A stretch of 33,582 nucleotides of DNA from Algicola sp. GTDB taxonomy: Bacteria; Bacteroidota; Bacteroidia; Flavobacteriales; Flavobacteriaceae. The stretch lies in the NCBI GenBank assembly GCA_018222835.1, contig JAAEZN010000032.1:1-33582 (forward strand). Direction: 5' to 3'. This document shows, in pieces, positions 1-8,142 of the stretch. Both the position numbers and the translations under genes were made by a program. The notes beneath the pieces are model-generated. The model ran no database searches and was not told where the DNA came from. It saw only the letters and a list, made by a program, of their open reading frames with translations. The stretch's first letter is position 1. Every line of letters begins with the position of its first letter.

Positions 1-797
1 CCCTGTTCCAGGTTGCCATATTGGTAGTATCCCACAGGCAAACCGACCAATAATTCGGATACGGTGTTTACGGTAACATCCGTTGGTTGAAACATGGCAT
101 TAAGGCCTGTGAGTTGCTTTGGTTCGGGCAGATCGCTAGTTTCCGTAATGGATAGGATATCGGTTGCCCCTGTAATTTCAACAGCTGAAACAGATAGGGA
201 AGGGTTTAAAAACACACGATTCTCCGTTCCGTTGTAAAATGCAATTTCCCATGTATCTCGCTTAACTGCGGTTTGGGTAGCTGAACTAAAGTCGAAATAG
301 ACTTGGTTTGGTATGTTGGAGCCTCCATTTTCACTATCGATTACACCATTGGCCGAAGCAATAGGGGTATAACTTACCAAAGTCGAAGCTGTTGCCCCAT
401 GGGACCAATCCGCTTGATCAAAACCATTTATAGAAAAGGTTACTGATTTTGTGGAACCTTCAATGGCGTTGGACAGTTTGTTAAAAGTAAAAGAAACATT
501 TTGTGCCCCACTTGCCACTGGTATTGATAGTGTTCCCGATTCTGCGTTGGGCGATGTGGTAAAATCCGTTCCGTACTCGGCATTAGTGCCTGCATAGGTT
601 ACCGAGATGGTTCCGGCTTTGGAAGCGGGTCTGGAAAAGCTGAGCTGTACATCTACAGAAGTATCTTCTTCGTTAGTACTTACCGTTTCGCTGCTAAAGC
701 TAACGGTAAAGTCTATTAGATCCTGACCGTCATCATTGCTACATGAGCTAATGAGCAATACAAGTATAATTGCTTTTAGAATGATAATTTTTTTCAT
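1..797 (-). CDS. HmuY-like heme-binding lipoprotein, 3' part missing (runs off the left edge)
   Basis: An open frame starts with ATG at 797 and stays open for 265 codons to the window edge. The N-terminus is a type II signal peptide ending ISSC, with Cys19 as the lipidation site; the following SNDDGQD is acidic like the Bacteroidota surface-export signal. Residues about 30-120 look like a Calx-beta-type beta-sandwich. From about residue 150 the protein resembles the HmuY family: a YFDFSS strand, then TWEIAFYNGTENRVFLNPSL, matching the WDiaF...N-S pattern of that family. HmuY proteins bind heme outside the cell and pass it to a TonB receptor. The start lies 5 bp after the receptor stop (803), so the two are very probably cotranscribed. 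The family call rests on pattern recognition; heme as ligand is inferred. The C-terminus is not in the window. Confidence 0.72.
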   Translation of the reverse strand, partial: MKKIIILKAIILVLLISSCSNDDGQDLIDFTVSFSSETVSTNEEDTSVDVQLSFSRPASKAGTISVTYAGTNAEYGTDFTTSPNAESGTLSIPVASGAQNVSFTFNKLSNAIEGSTKSVTFSINGFDQADWSHGATASTLVSYTPIASANGVIDSENGGSNIPNQVYFDFSSATQTAVKRDTWEIAFYNGTENRVFLNPSLSVSAVEITGATDILSITETSDLPEPKQLTGLNAMFQPTDVTVNTVSELLVGLPVGYYQYGNLEQ

Positions 798-802
798 TGG
801 TT

Positions 803-2971
803 TCAATTGAAATTTAGATTGTATAATAGTTTTAGGTAATACGATCTTCCATTACCGAACAAACGACTGGGTGCTCCACCGCCACCATGTGCGCCGGTAG
901 GAGTGTCCGTAGCATTTACCCGAACAATGTCGAAGATGTTTCTTGCGCCCAAAGTGAGGCTTAAATTTTTTGTGATATTGGTTCGTGCCGAAGCATCCAT
1001 CCATGTAAAATCGTCCGTTTGCCCCACAACATTTCCATTGGTGCCGCTTTGTACTATCTGTGTTTTGCCGGTATATTTAAGTTGCGCCGATAGGATGGTA
1101 TTAATGGAGGGCAGGGTATAACTCAAGGAAGATTGTAGGTTAAAGCTCCATAGATAATCGTTGTTGCTATCTGCCGATGCATCGATAACGGTAGATTCTC
1201 CCATGTAGGTCATTCCCAAAGAGGCTTGCCAACGCTTCACAATAAGTGAGTTCTCTAAAGAGAAACCCAAGATTTTGGAACGATCCACATTGTCGAAGGT
1301 GAACAAATTGCGATTTTGTTCATCCATATCTACTACGGAGGCAATTTTTCCATCAATATCAAAATAGTAAGACTTAAGAGCAGTTTTTAACATGCCGGTA
1401 TCGGATATTCTAAACTTTTCTTCGATGTTCAAGAAAAGTGATATGCCGTCCTCGGGGTCTAAGTCGGGGTTTCCTTGTACGTTGTGGTTGGAGTCCACAA
1501 AGTAGAAAAACAGTTCCTCAAAATTAGGGGCTCGGAAGGCAGAACCGAGCACAGCTTTAATTTTGAATGTATTGCTAAAGTCGTAGGTGGAACTGAGCGA
1601 CCAGATCAGTTTGTTGCCAAATTGGGAGTTATTGGTAAATCTTGCTCCTGGAAACAAGGAAAATTTGTTGGTAAGGTTAAAATCGGCCACCCCAAAAAAG
1701 TCGTAGTTCTCCAAGGTATTTTCGACCACATCGCTCGAATATTCGCCCGTGGCAATGGCGTCGAATCCGGTTTGATGGTTAAACTCATACCCCATTTGCA
1801 GATTGAAAAAGTTTGACTTTGGTACCAAGTTGCTTACAAATCCTTTGGAGTACCAAATTTCACTGGATTGACTTAGATTGTCCGCTATAACGGATTCAAT
1901 GCCCTGTTGCAAAATATTGTAAACGAATTGCTTGTAGTATCTTTTTTGCTTTTGATAGGATAAGGATAGATTGTAAATGGTCGGTCCTTTTAATGGCCCA
2001 GTGAGATTTAGGTTGTTGATGATTCTTTCGGTATCAAAATTTTCATCTAGGGCAGTCGGATTTACCACACCGGTGTTGTTGTCCACTCTACCATTTACAT
2101 AAGTGTTGTAAACGGGAACCGATTCATTATAATATTGAACCTTATAGAAAAGGTTGTGTTTTCCAATACTGGTATTTAGGTTGCCGTAGGTGGTAAGCTG
2201 TGCTTTAGGATTCCATTCCATGCCACGTAAACTATCGTTGACCACAGCATTGTCTTGAATGTTCACATAATCTTTACCTCGAAGGTCATTAAAGAAACCT
2301 GCGTAGTCGTTTCGCGAGGCTCCAATGGAAAAGCTCGTTTTGTCACTGATTTGATAGCTAAGTTTGGCATTTTGGATATGTCTGCCTTTATTGAACAAGG
2401 CATATTCGCTGCCCACACTTTCTTCTTGTGCCGAAAGCTGGATCTGCCACTTATGCCCACCATCAAGACCACGCTTGGTCACAATGTTTATGACTCCTGC
2501 CACGGCATTGTCCCCGTAAAGCACCCCCATGGAACCTTCTACGATTTCGATGCGCCCCACATCCTCTAGGTTGATTTGGGTAATATCGATATTGTTTCCA
2601 ATACCATTGTCGCTGGCCATGGGAATGCCATCTATCAATATTTTTACATATTGCCCGTCCAGTCCGAACATGCTAATGGTAGATCGACCGGAGGATGGGT
2701 CTGGGGTAACGGTAATATTTAGGTTGTAATTAAGAATGTCCGCCAAGTTATTTCCTGCAACTTTGGCAATATCCTTTTTATCGATAACGCCTACGGCAAA
2801 CAATTTCTTACTGAGTGACATTACCTTACTTTCTCCCATTAGGATTACTTCGTCCAGCTTCTGGATGGACATGGAATCCTGTTCTATGGATGATTTTTTT
2901 TGACTGGTGATGATACTTGTGTAAAGAAAGGTAAACGTTAAAAAGAATACACTATTCTTATTTAGACTCAT
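803..2971 (-). CDS. TonB-dependent outer-membrane receptor, HmuR/heme type
   Basis: This 722-residue protein has a signal peptide (about residues 1-24), a TonB-box-like LDEVILMG near residue 38, and a plug domain (about 45-170) ending in GVLYGDNAVAGVINIVTKRG, the usual plug end. A 22-strand barrel follows and ends in the aromatic YYLKLLYNLNFN. Residues 479-482 are FRAP and 501-504 are NPDL, with His496 between them. FRAP/NPDL boxes with an intervening His are the signature of heme receptors such as HemR and HmuR. The gene is the first of a pair with the HmuY-like lipoprotein downstream, which fits heme capture at the surface and TonB-driven import. Length is normal for the family. A TATATTTG element lies 18-25 bp upstream of the ATG. 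Heme is inferred; another tetrapyrrole or siderophore is possible. Confidence 0.85.
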   Translation of the reverse strand: MSLNKNSVFFLTFTFLYTSIITSQKKSSIEQDSMSIQKLDEVILMGESKVMSLSKKLFAVGVIDKKDIAKVAGNNLADILNYNLNITVTPDPSSGRSTISMFGLDGQYVKILIDGIPMASDNGIGNNIDITQINLEDVGRIEIVEGSMGVLYGDNAVAGVINIVTKRGLDGGHKWQIQLSAQEESVGSEYALFNKGRHIQNAKLSYQISDKTSFSIGASRNDYAGFFNDLRGKDYVNIQDNAVVNDSLRGMEWNPKAQLTTYGNLNTSIGKHNLFYKVQYYNESVPVYNTYVNGRVDNNTGVVNPTALDENFDTERIINNLNLTGPLKGPTIYNLSLSYQKQKRYYKQFVYNILQQGIESVIADNLSQSSEIWYSKGFVSNLVPKSNFFNLQMGYEFNHQTGFDAIATGEYSSDVVENTLENYDFFGVADFNLTNKFSLFPGARFTNNSQFGNKLIWSLSSTYDFSNTFKIKAVLGSAFRAPNFEELFFYFVDSNHNVQGNPDLDPEDGISLFLNIEEKFRISDTGMLKTALKSYYFDIDGKIASVVDMDEQNRNLFTFDNVDRSKILGFSLENSLIVKRWQASLGMTYMGESTVIDASADSNNDYLWSFNLQSSLSYTLPSINTILSAQLKYTGKTQIVQSGTNGNVVGQTDDFTWMDASARTNITKNLSLTLGARNIFDIVRVNATDTPTGAHGGGGAPSRLFGNGRSYYLKLLYNLNFN

Positions 2972-3179
2972 TATTGATAGATTTGTCGCAAATATATATT
3001 TTATTTTAAATCAATCTAAATAAAAATAATATTTATTCTTTGGAATTAAGGTTTAGGATTTGATTATGGGAACCAAATTTGGGTGCTGTGTGTTTGTAAA
3101 TAATTAAATAACAGCGGGTTGAGATGGATCACTGTTTGCAAGTACTAAAAAAACTCAATTCCGATAAGCTGAAAAATGA
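2972..3179. other. AT-rich gene-free stretch between heme receptor and DUF3307 gene
   Basis: This 208-bp gap holds the receptor promoter near 2989. I see no convincing terminator hairpin for the DUF3307 gene that ends at 3180 and no small gene. Confidence 0.5.
2989..2996 (-). promoter_or_regulatory. -7 promoter element of the heme-receptor operon
   Basis: On the minus strand this reads TATATTTG, matching the Bacteroidota TAnnTTTG -7 consensus, 18 bp before the receptor ATG. The nearest TTG upstream is only 15 bp away, shorter than the usual 19-21, so the -33 part is unclear. Confidence 0.5.
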
Positions 3180-3905
3180 TTAGATAGTCTCGATAAGGTG
3201 CAAATACAACATTCCCGATAGAATGGCCAGACCAAAACTTAGAAGGGTGCCAATGAGAACATATTCGGTGAGCTTACGATTTTTACCTTTGTTTAGGTCG
3301 CCAAACCGGAATACTGATTTAGCAGCTATCAATAGACCTATGGCTGCCCACTGCTGCATAAGGATAAATCCGAATACAAAAAGCCGTTCCAACATACCAA
3401 TGTAGGTGCCTGCATTTTTGAGCGAACCACCTTCTCCGGATTCGTCGCTTTTCGCTATCTCATCAATATATGGGGCAAGCAACATGCGCATAATAATACC
3501 GGATACGTATGTTACAAAAGCTAAAAAAGTAATCAGTAGAAGGGTTTTTTCATCAAAAAGATGGGGGAGATCAATTTGGAACGGATACATCCAATATAAA
3601 ACAATGGCCAATACCAATAGATGAAGTAGTTGGTCCACAACAAAGAGCCACCTGTAGTTTTTGGAATTGGTAAGGGATAATTTTCCTAGATCAATAAGAT
3701 AATGTGTCACAACAATAATCAATATGGCACCTAGATACTTAAACTGTAATAGGAGTAAAAGCACCAAAGCGTGTACGCCAACATGAAAATAAAGGTATTT
3801 GGATTTACCTTTATTTTGAAGCTTGTCCTCTACCCAATGTCCTGGTTGGAGCACAAAGTCACCTAAAAAATGGGAGAGAAGTAGTTTTAGGGCAAAAAAC
3901 ATCAT
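3180..3905 (-). CDS. DUF3307 polytopic inner-membrane protein
   Basis: This 241-residue protein has about six hydrophobic segments and an N-terminal DUF3307 signature (SHFLGDFVLQPGHW). The N-terminal half carries His/Asp pairs four residues apart: H12-D16, H41-H45, H68-D72 and D91-H95. Such pairs lie on one helix face and suggest a metal site in or near the membrane. No function is known to me for the family. Its ATG overlaps the stop of the upstream satD-like gene in an ATGA (3902-3905), so translation is coupled and the products probably act together. Two ATGs are adjacent (3905 and 3902); either could be used. Function beyond membrane location is not assigned. Confidence 0.85.
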   Translation of the reverse strand: MMFFALKLLLSHFLGDFVLQPGHWVEDKLQNKGKSKYLYFHVGVHALVLLLLLQFKYLGAILIIVVTHYLIDLGKLSLTNSKNYRWLFVVDQLLHLLVLAIVLYWMYPFQIDLPHLFDEKTLLLITFLAFVTYVSGIIMRMLLAPYIDEIAKSDESGEGGSLKNAGTYIGMLERLFVFGFILMQQWAAIGLLIAAKSVFRFGDLNKGKNRKLTEYVLIGTLLSFGLAILSGMLYLHLIETI

Positions 3906-4501
3906 AATTGAGCGAGTTGTGTCCTGTAAAATTGGATCATTTTTTTGACTTCGTCAAATCCCGCTTTGTTTAGCTCTTCGCTAATGTTCCCTTGAGATTT
4001 GTTGAGTAGGGCGGCAAGTTCTTTCTGGTTCAGTGTAGGGTTTTCCATGGCGCACTTTACGGTTTTGGATATCGCAGGTGTCCAATTATCCAAGGTGAGC
4101 AGTGCAAGCTCCAGCAATAGATTAATTTGTTCGTTAAAGGTTGTATTCGATGTTCGTATGCCCAAACGCTGCTTTTTGAGTTGCTCAAAACATTGTCCGG
4201 AGTTTACAAAAGCGGGTCCATTGGATTCGGTTATTTTGGCAGCTTTATGGCTTATCTCGCCCAGACCTACGGCTATCCGAACATCCATTCGGCGAATTTG
4301 TTTAATGCTTGCTTTAATGTAGATGGCTGCCTCCAATGCTACTTTGGGAGTGGTCTGCAACTGAAAACTGTCGCCACGGTAAATTTCCCAATCGGATGGT
4401 TCATTACCATACCTGTTTAGTGCTTGTTTGAGCAAGGGAAGCCACGAGCTGGCTTTATGCTCCGATGAGTTTTTAATGTCTCCGGTGAGTACGGCGATCA
4501 T
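3902..4501 (-). CDS. SatD-family protein with C-terminal helix-turn-helix
   Basis: This 199-residue soluble protein resembles the SatD family, named after a gene in the Streptococcus mutans acid-tolerance operon. The N-terminal part has MIAVLTGDIKNSS and, about 35 residues later, YRGDSFQ. Two aspartates (D8, D44) in this setting recall the metal-binding residues of class III nucleotide cyclase palms. Residues about 157-185 (QKELAALLNKSQGNISEELN) form a helix-turn-helix. It may therefore be a sensor and DNA-binding protein in one chain. It is first in an ATGA-coupled pair with the DUF3307 membrane protein. Its promoter is covered by an ordered operator array, which suggests tight control, perhaps by itself. 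The family call is firm in my view; cyclase relationship and autoregulation are inference. Confidence 0.8.
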   Translation of the reverse strand: MIAVLTGDIKNSSEHKASSWLPLLKQALNRYGNEPSDWEIYRGDSFQLQTTPKVALEAAIYIKASIKQIRRMDVRIAVGLGEISHKAAKITESNGPAFVNSGQCFEQLKKQRLGIRTSNTTFNEQINLLLELALLTLDNWTPAISKTVKCAMENPTLNQKELAALLNKSQGNISEELNKAGFDEVKKMIQFYRTQLAQL

Positions 4502-4519
4502 GGGTGTTGTTTTTGTATA

Positions 4520-4595
4520 TATCCGCTATTTTACAGATAAAAATAAATATCTGTTTTTAAGCAGATAATCAAATATATCTGTAAAAATGCAGATA
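4520..4595. promoter_or_regulatory. Operator array of six alternating half-sites upstream of satD
   Basis: Half-sites begin at 4520 (TATCCG, one mismatch), 4534 (CAGATA), 4548 (TATCTG), 4562 (CAGATA), 4576 (TATCTG) and 4590 (CAGATA). They alternate in orientation and the pitch is exactly 14 bp each time, giving palindromes TATCTG-N8-CAGATA. The array covers the -7 box and spacer of the satD promoter and the start of the transcript, as expected for a repressor. The helix-turn-helix of SatD is the nearest candidate reader. Confidence 0.75.
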
Positions 4596-4600
4596 AGCAA
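4570..4600 (-). promoter_or_regulatory. satD-DUF3307 promoter
   Basis: Read on the minus strand this is TTG (4600-4598), a 20-bp spacer, then TATATTTG (4577-4570). It fits the Bacteroidota -33/-7 consensus (TTTG or TTG, 19-21 bp, TAnnTTTG) well. Transcription would start near 4564, giving a leader of about 60 bases. Confidence 0.7.
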
Positions 4601-4617
4601 GCGTTTTACGGAAAAGT

Positions 4618-4657
4618 ATAAAAAAAGAAGCCGCGACCATGGCAGGCGCGGCTTCTT
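4618..4657 (-). terminator. Rho-independent terminator of the Spy-like gene
   Basis: A perfect 11-bp stem (AAGAAGCCGCG at 4625-4635, CGCGGCTTCTT at 4647-4657) with an 11-base loop is followed, on the minus strand, by a T run. It lies 17 bp after the stop of the gene ending at 4675. Confidence 0.85.
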
Positions 4658-4674
4658 AAAATCAACAAAAAACA

Positions 4675-5124
4675 CTATCCTCTTCTCCCTCTCTCCTCCA
4701 TTTTTTTCTTGCCGTGCATAAACTTTTTGCGTTTGTGCATTTTTTTCCAAGTCTCGTACTGTTTTTCATCCAGTATTTTCTTCATCCTTTCTTGAACGGC
4801 GATTTGGCGATCCAATCGCTCATTTTGCATTTTAAATCGTTCTTCGGATGTTGGCTTTTTCCATTCGCCACTTCCTTTCAAGGATTTCATTTTGTCCCGT
4901 TTGGCTTTTCTCAACTGGGCGTTCTCCAAATGGATTTCGTACACCTTATCTTGTTGTACCTTGGTCAAATCCAATGCCAAGGTCATTTTCTTGGTCTTTA
5001 AGGTGGCCATCTCTTCTGCGCTCAAGTCCATTTTGTGGCTTTTGCGCATTTTGTGCCCATCATGTTTTTGGGCGGCCATGCCAACACTAATCAGCATAAC
5101 CACTATTACTGTTAATCGTTTCAT
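4675..5124 (-). CDS. Spy/CpxP-like small secreted basic protein
   Basis: This 149-residue protein has a signal peptide (cleavage after about residue 18, GMAAQ) and a highly charged helical body rich in Lys, Met and Glu. Its layout resembles the Spy/CpxP (LTxxQ) and DUF4890-type periplasmic proteins: a helix ending LTKVQQDKVYEIHLEN, then DRQIAVQERMKKILDEKQYE, then WKKM. Spy-type proteins act as periplasmic chaperones or stress sensors. The His/Met/Lys-rich ends (HDGHKM near 21, HKRKKFMHGKKK near 130) might bind metal or anionic surfaces. It lies downstream of a small membrane-peptide gene on the same strand and ends at a strong terminator. I know the class but not an exact family, and the function is inferred. 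Confidence 0.75.
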   Translation of the reverse strand: MKRLTVIVVMLISVGMAAQKHDGHKMRKSHKMDLSAEEMATLKTKKMTLALDLTKVQQDKVYEIHLENAQLRKAKRDKMKSLKGSGEWKKPTSEERFKMQNERLDRQIAVQERMKKILDEKQYETWKKMHKRKKFMHGKKKMEERGRRG

Positions 5125-5231
5125 ATCTCTATATTTTAATGATTTACTACTTGGACAAGCGTACTTGCCAAAGGTTTAATCCTATTATATAGATTATGAA
5201 GTTTTTAACAGCGCAAATGTTTTAGGGGTGA

Positions 5232-5423
5232 TTACTTGAGCTCTTCCTCAAGGTCTTTCTCGGAATCATCATCAAAATCGCCGGTATCTTGGAAATTGGT
5301 CTCAGCGTAGGTTTCTGATGTGATAGGCTCCTGAAATTTATCGTTTTGCTCCACTACGTAGTAAAGTGTTGAAGCTGCCAAGAGACAGATAAAGTAAACT
5401 AAGCTCTTTGTCTTGTAGGTCAT
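5232..5423 (-). CDS. Small single-pass membrane or secreted peptide, unknown function
   Basis: This 63-residue ORF has one hydrophobic segment (about residues 8-24, SLVYFICLLAASTLYYVV) after a lysine-containing N-terminus, and a strongly acidic tail (DFDDDSEKDLEEELK). The charge asymmetry fits an N-in, C-out membrane peptide with an anionic outer tail. It lies 107 bp before the basic Spy-like gene on the same strand, so cotranscription is plausible, and the acidic tail could pair with that basic protein. I do not recognise the family. Coding status is likely but not certain for so short a frame. Confidence 0.6.
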   Translation of the reverse strand: MTYKTKSLVYFICLLAASTLYYVVEQNDKFQEPITSETYAETNFQDTGDFDDDSEKDLEEELK

Positions 5424-5509
5424 AATGTTGAGATTTGGGATTACTAATGTAATTAAACCTAGCGGGAATCTCGGCGATATGTTGTGAAATGATCTTGTTT
5501 AGATGTGAA

Positions 5510-5556
5510 CGATAAAAAAAACAAGGTGTAACCGATATGAAAACCGGTTACACCTT
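5510..5556 (-). terminator. Terminator of the metalloprotease gene (possibly bidirectional)
   Basis: A perfect 12-bp stem (AAGGTGTAACCG at 5523-5534, CGGTTACACCTT at 5545-5556) encloses a 10-base loop. On the minus strand it is followed by a run of eight T. It lies 31 bp after the stop of the gene ending at 5588. Confidence 0.85.
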
Positions 5557-5587
5557 TATTAATTGTTCCTTGTTAAAAAGGAGACCC

Positions 5588-8086
5588 TTATTTAGGCTCC
5601 AAAATAAGATCTATACGCTCCAAAGCATCTTGTAAATGGTAGCGGCTCATGGTATCGGATATCCTGGTCAAACCATTTCTGATATCCCTTTTAAGATTGT
5701 TCAGTTCGGCACGTGCCACTGAACGGATATCTGATTGACTTGTATTTACAGGAGTGGACTTTCTGTAGCCTCCAAAGTCGGGCATTTTTCGTTGGCTATC
5801 CGCTGTCATTAGATACTCCAAACGATCTATATGTGCTTTTTGAAGGTTCCTTCTATACGTGTCGATGGATCTGCCATTACGGGTTTCCGACCAAATTCCT
5901 CTACGAAGATCGCGCATCATTTCCAAAAGGGTATATGCCTCGTCTCCATTGATGGCTTCGTTTTCTATAATTCTTGCCAATTTGCCCAATTGCAATATGG
6001 TGTTCATATAACGTTCTTGAACGGAACGGATACGCTCCACAGAACCAGAATATTGGATTTTATTAAAAATGTTCTGATCCAACAACCACTCAGGAGTTTC
6101 AAACAGTTGTCCCTGCATAAAATTCATGGCGTTTTTCTGGTGTTCTTTGTTCACGTGAGTGTAAACTGCGCCTTCTTGATCGGCTGTTTTATAATGTTCG
6201 TAAACACCACCAATGTTGTTGGCAACGTGGCCCATGTACCTGCCAAACTGAGAAACCACATGTCCGTACATAGTTTCCAAGTCGTCATAGTTTTCACCGG
6301 CCTCGGTGGTCCAACCCATCAAGTTGGGAACAATACGCTTTAAGTTGGCAATACCGTACAAGCTAGCTTTTATAGCATCATCTCCTAAATCTTCGGTCTG
6401 TGAACTTGGGTCATGGACATCGCCCACTTGTTGGTGCCCAAATCGGTACAATGGGTCGCCGGCGTGCTCCGTAATCCAACTATTAAGAATTGGTTTTTCT
6501 TCTTCTGCAGTTTTGTCCAAAATAGGTTTGTATCCCCATTTGATCGAGTATTTGTCATAAACCCCAATATTGGGCATTAGGGCAACACCTTCATCGCCAG
6601 GTTGTGCTACATAATTAAAACGGGCATAGTCCATAATGGACGGTGCAGTACTATGCTTTTTGGTAAAGCTTGCCGAACGTAGCGAATCTACTGGATAAGC
6701 GGCACTACTTCCCATATTGTGCGGAAGCCCTAAAGTATGACCCACTTCGTGGGATGATACAAAACGTATCAATCGTCCCATAATCTCCTTATCAAACTCT
6801 GTTTTTTGGGCTGAAGGGTTAATAGCTGCTGTTTGAACAAAAAACCATCCACGCAATAGGCTCATTACGTTGTGATACCAATTAATGTCCGATTCCAGAA
6901 TTTCACCACTTCGAGGGTCGCTTACGTGGGGCCCGTTCGCGTTGGGAATAGGAGAAGCTAGATAGCGTACAACAGAATATCTTACATCTTCTGGTGACCA
7001 TTCCGGGTCTTCTTCTGGAGATGGAGGGTCTTTAGCTAGAATGGCATTCTTAAAACCAGCTTCTTCAAAAGCAATTTGCCAATCTTCTATACCTTGTTTA
7101 ATATAAGGTATCCATTCTTTGGGTGTAGCTCTATCTACATAATATATAATGGGCTTTTTGGGCTCCACTAGTTCACCAGCTTTGTATTTTTCAATATCCT
7201 CGTCCTTTACTTCGAGTCTCCAGCGATCTAGGTATGTGAGCGTTTTACTTTCTTGGGCGTCAAGTCCATAATCCACTTGACCTCTGGCGAACCATCCAAC
7301 GCGTTCGTCGAAATAGCGACGTTTCATAGGTTCTTTGGGCAACAAGATCATGGAATTGTTTATTTCCAGTGAAATGGAACCAAGGCTTGCATTGCTCGGT
7401 GGGGCACTGGATAGGTACGTTTTTACGTGGCGGGCCTCGATATTCAACGGGTAACTCTTAATGGATTCAATATAGCTTCTATCGTTGTCCATACGAGTTA
7501 CCTTATATCTTTTTCGGTATCCATCTGGGAATCCTAGAGCCTTTACATCCTTGGTGAACATTGGGTCTATTTCAATCACCGTTGATGGGTTTAAGGAATC
7601 TTTTTTATTGATGGCCTGAATGTCAAAAGAAAACAGTACTGGCTCAAAATTTGAGTTTACCACTGCTTCGTGAACTGGCAAAGAATCGGCAGCTACGTTT
7701 TCGTAAGACGCCACTCGCACCAATACTTTTTTGTCTTTCTTCTCCCAACGAAGTACTTGTGTATTTATTTTTCCACCTCCAAAACCAATACCTGTGGCAG
7801 TTTTGGAAATCCGGCTCACCATAAGCATTTCACGGTTGAACAAGGAATCGGGAATCTCGTAATAATGTTTGTCATCGACCGTATGCACGCTAAAAAGTCC
7901 TGCATCGGTTTTTGCATCTTTAGTGATTACCTTATTATAAGGTTTTATATCACCGGGTTTAGATTTGTCCTCCTTTTTTTTCTCTGTATTTTTTTGCTTC
8001 TTTTTAAAAAGCTGGGCTTCCGTAGTTTGGACCGTACCCAATAAAATGACTGCTAGAAGTAGTCGAGGTAATAAATTTTTAATCAT
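5588..8086 (-). CDS. Secreted zinc-dependent metalloprotease (DUF5117/DUF4953 type)
   Basis: This 832-residue protein starts with a signal peptide (about 1-25, ending TTEAQ). The first third matches the DUF5118/DUF5117 prodomain-like region of Bacteroidota zincins (DAGLFSVHTVDDKHYYEIPD, REMLMVSRISK). The catalytic signature is HEVGHTLGLPH at residues 446-456, in the metzincin-like form HExxHxxGxxH: His446, Glu447 and His450, with His456 as third ligand. A further conserved block, SIMDYARFNYVAQPGD, follows about 40 residues later and fits the metzincin Met-turn region. The C-terminal 250 residues are helical. It probably degrades proteins or peptides in the periplasm or outside the cell. It stands alone, ending at a strong terminator. 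Family recognition is strong; substrate is unknown. Confidence 0.9.
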   Translation of the reverse strand: MIKNLLPRLLLAVILLGTVQTTEAQLFKKKQKNTEKKKEDKSKPGDIKPYNKVITKDAKTDAGLFSVHTVDDKHYYEIPDSLFNREMLMVSRISKTATGIGFGGGKINTQVLRWEKKDKKVLVRVASYENVAADSLPVHEAVVNSNFEPVLFSFDIQAINKKDSLNPSTVIEIDPMFTKDVKALGFPDGYRKRYKVTRMDNDRSYIESIKSYPLNIEARHVKTYLSSAPPSNASLGSISLEINNSMILLPKEPMKRRYFDERVGWFARGQVDYGLDAQESKTLTYLDRWRLEVKDEDIEKYKAGELVEPKKPIIYYVDRATPKEWIPYIKQGIEDWQIAFEEAGFKNAILAKDPPSPEEDPEWSPEDVRYSVVRYLASPIPNANGPHVSDPRSGEILESDINWYHNVMSLLRGWFFVQTAAINPSAQKTEFDKEIMGRLIRFVSSHEVGHTLGLPHNMGSSAAYPVDSLRSASFTKKHSTAPSIMDYARFNYVAQPGDEGVALMPNIGVYDKYSIKWGYKPILDKTAEEEKPILNSWITEHAGDPLYRFGHQQVGDVHDPSSQTEDLGDDAIKASLYGIANLKRIVPNLMGWTTEAGENYDDLETMYGHVVSQFGRYMGHVANNIGGVYEHYKTADQEGAVYTHVNKEHQKNAMNFMQGQLFETPEWLLDQNIFNKIQYSGSVERIRSVQERYMNTILQLGKLARIIENEAINGDEAYTLLEMMRDLRRGIWSETRNGRSIDTYRRNLQKAHIDRLEYLMTADSQRKMPDFGGYRKSTPVNTSQSDIRSVARAELNNLKRDIRNGLTRISDTMSRYHLQDALERIDLILEPK

Positions 8087-8142
8087 TATAAGTCAGTTTG
8101 GATAACTAAAACATCCAAAGAACCTAAAAATCGATCGAACTA

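Noticed and set aside
1475-1816. Plus-strand frame inside the heme receptor gene
   Set aside because: It lies opposite the conserved barrel, including the FRAP motif, and shows no features of its own.
4520-4595. Regular repeats resembling a short CRISPR array
   Set aside because: The repeated unit is only 6-7 bp, alternates in orientation, has 8-bp gaps instead of spacers and lies on a promoter; there are no cas genes.
5831-6343. A 170-codon plus-strand frame inside the metalloprotease gene
   Set aside because: It is antisense to a clear conserved coding region and has no recognisable protein features.
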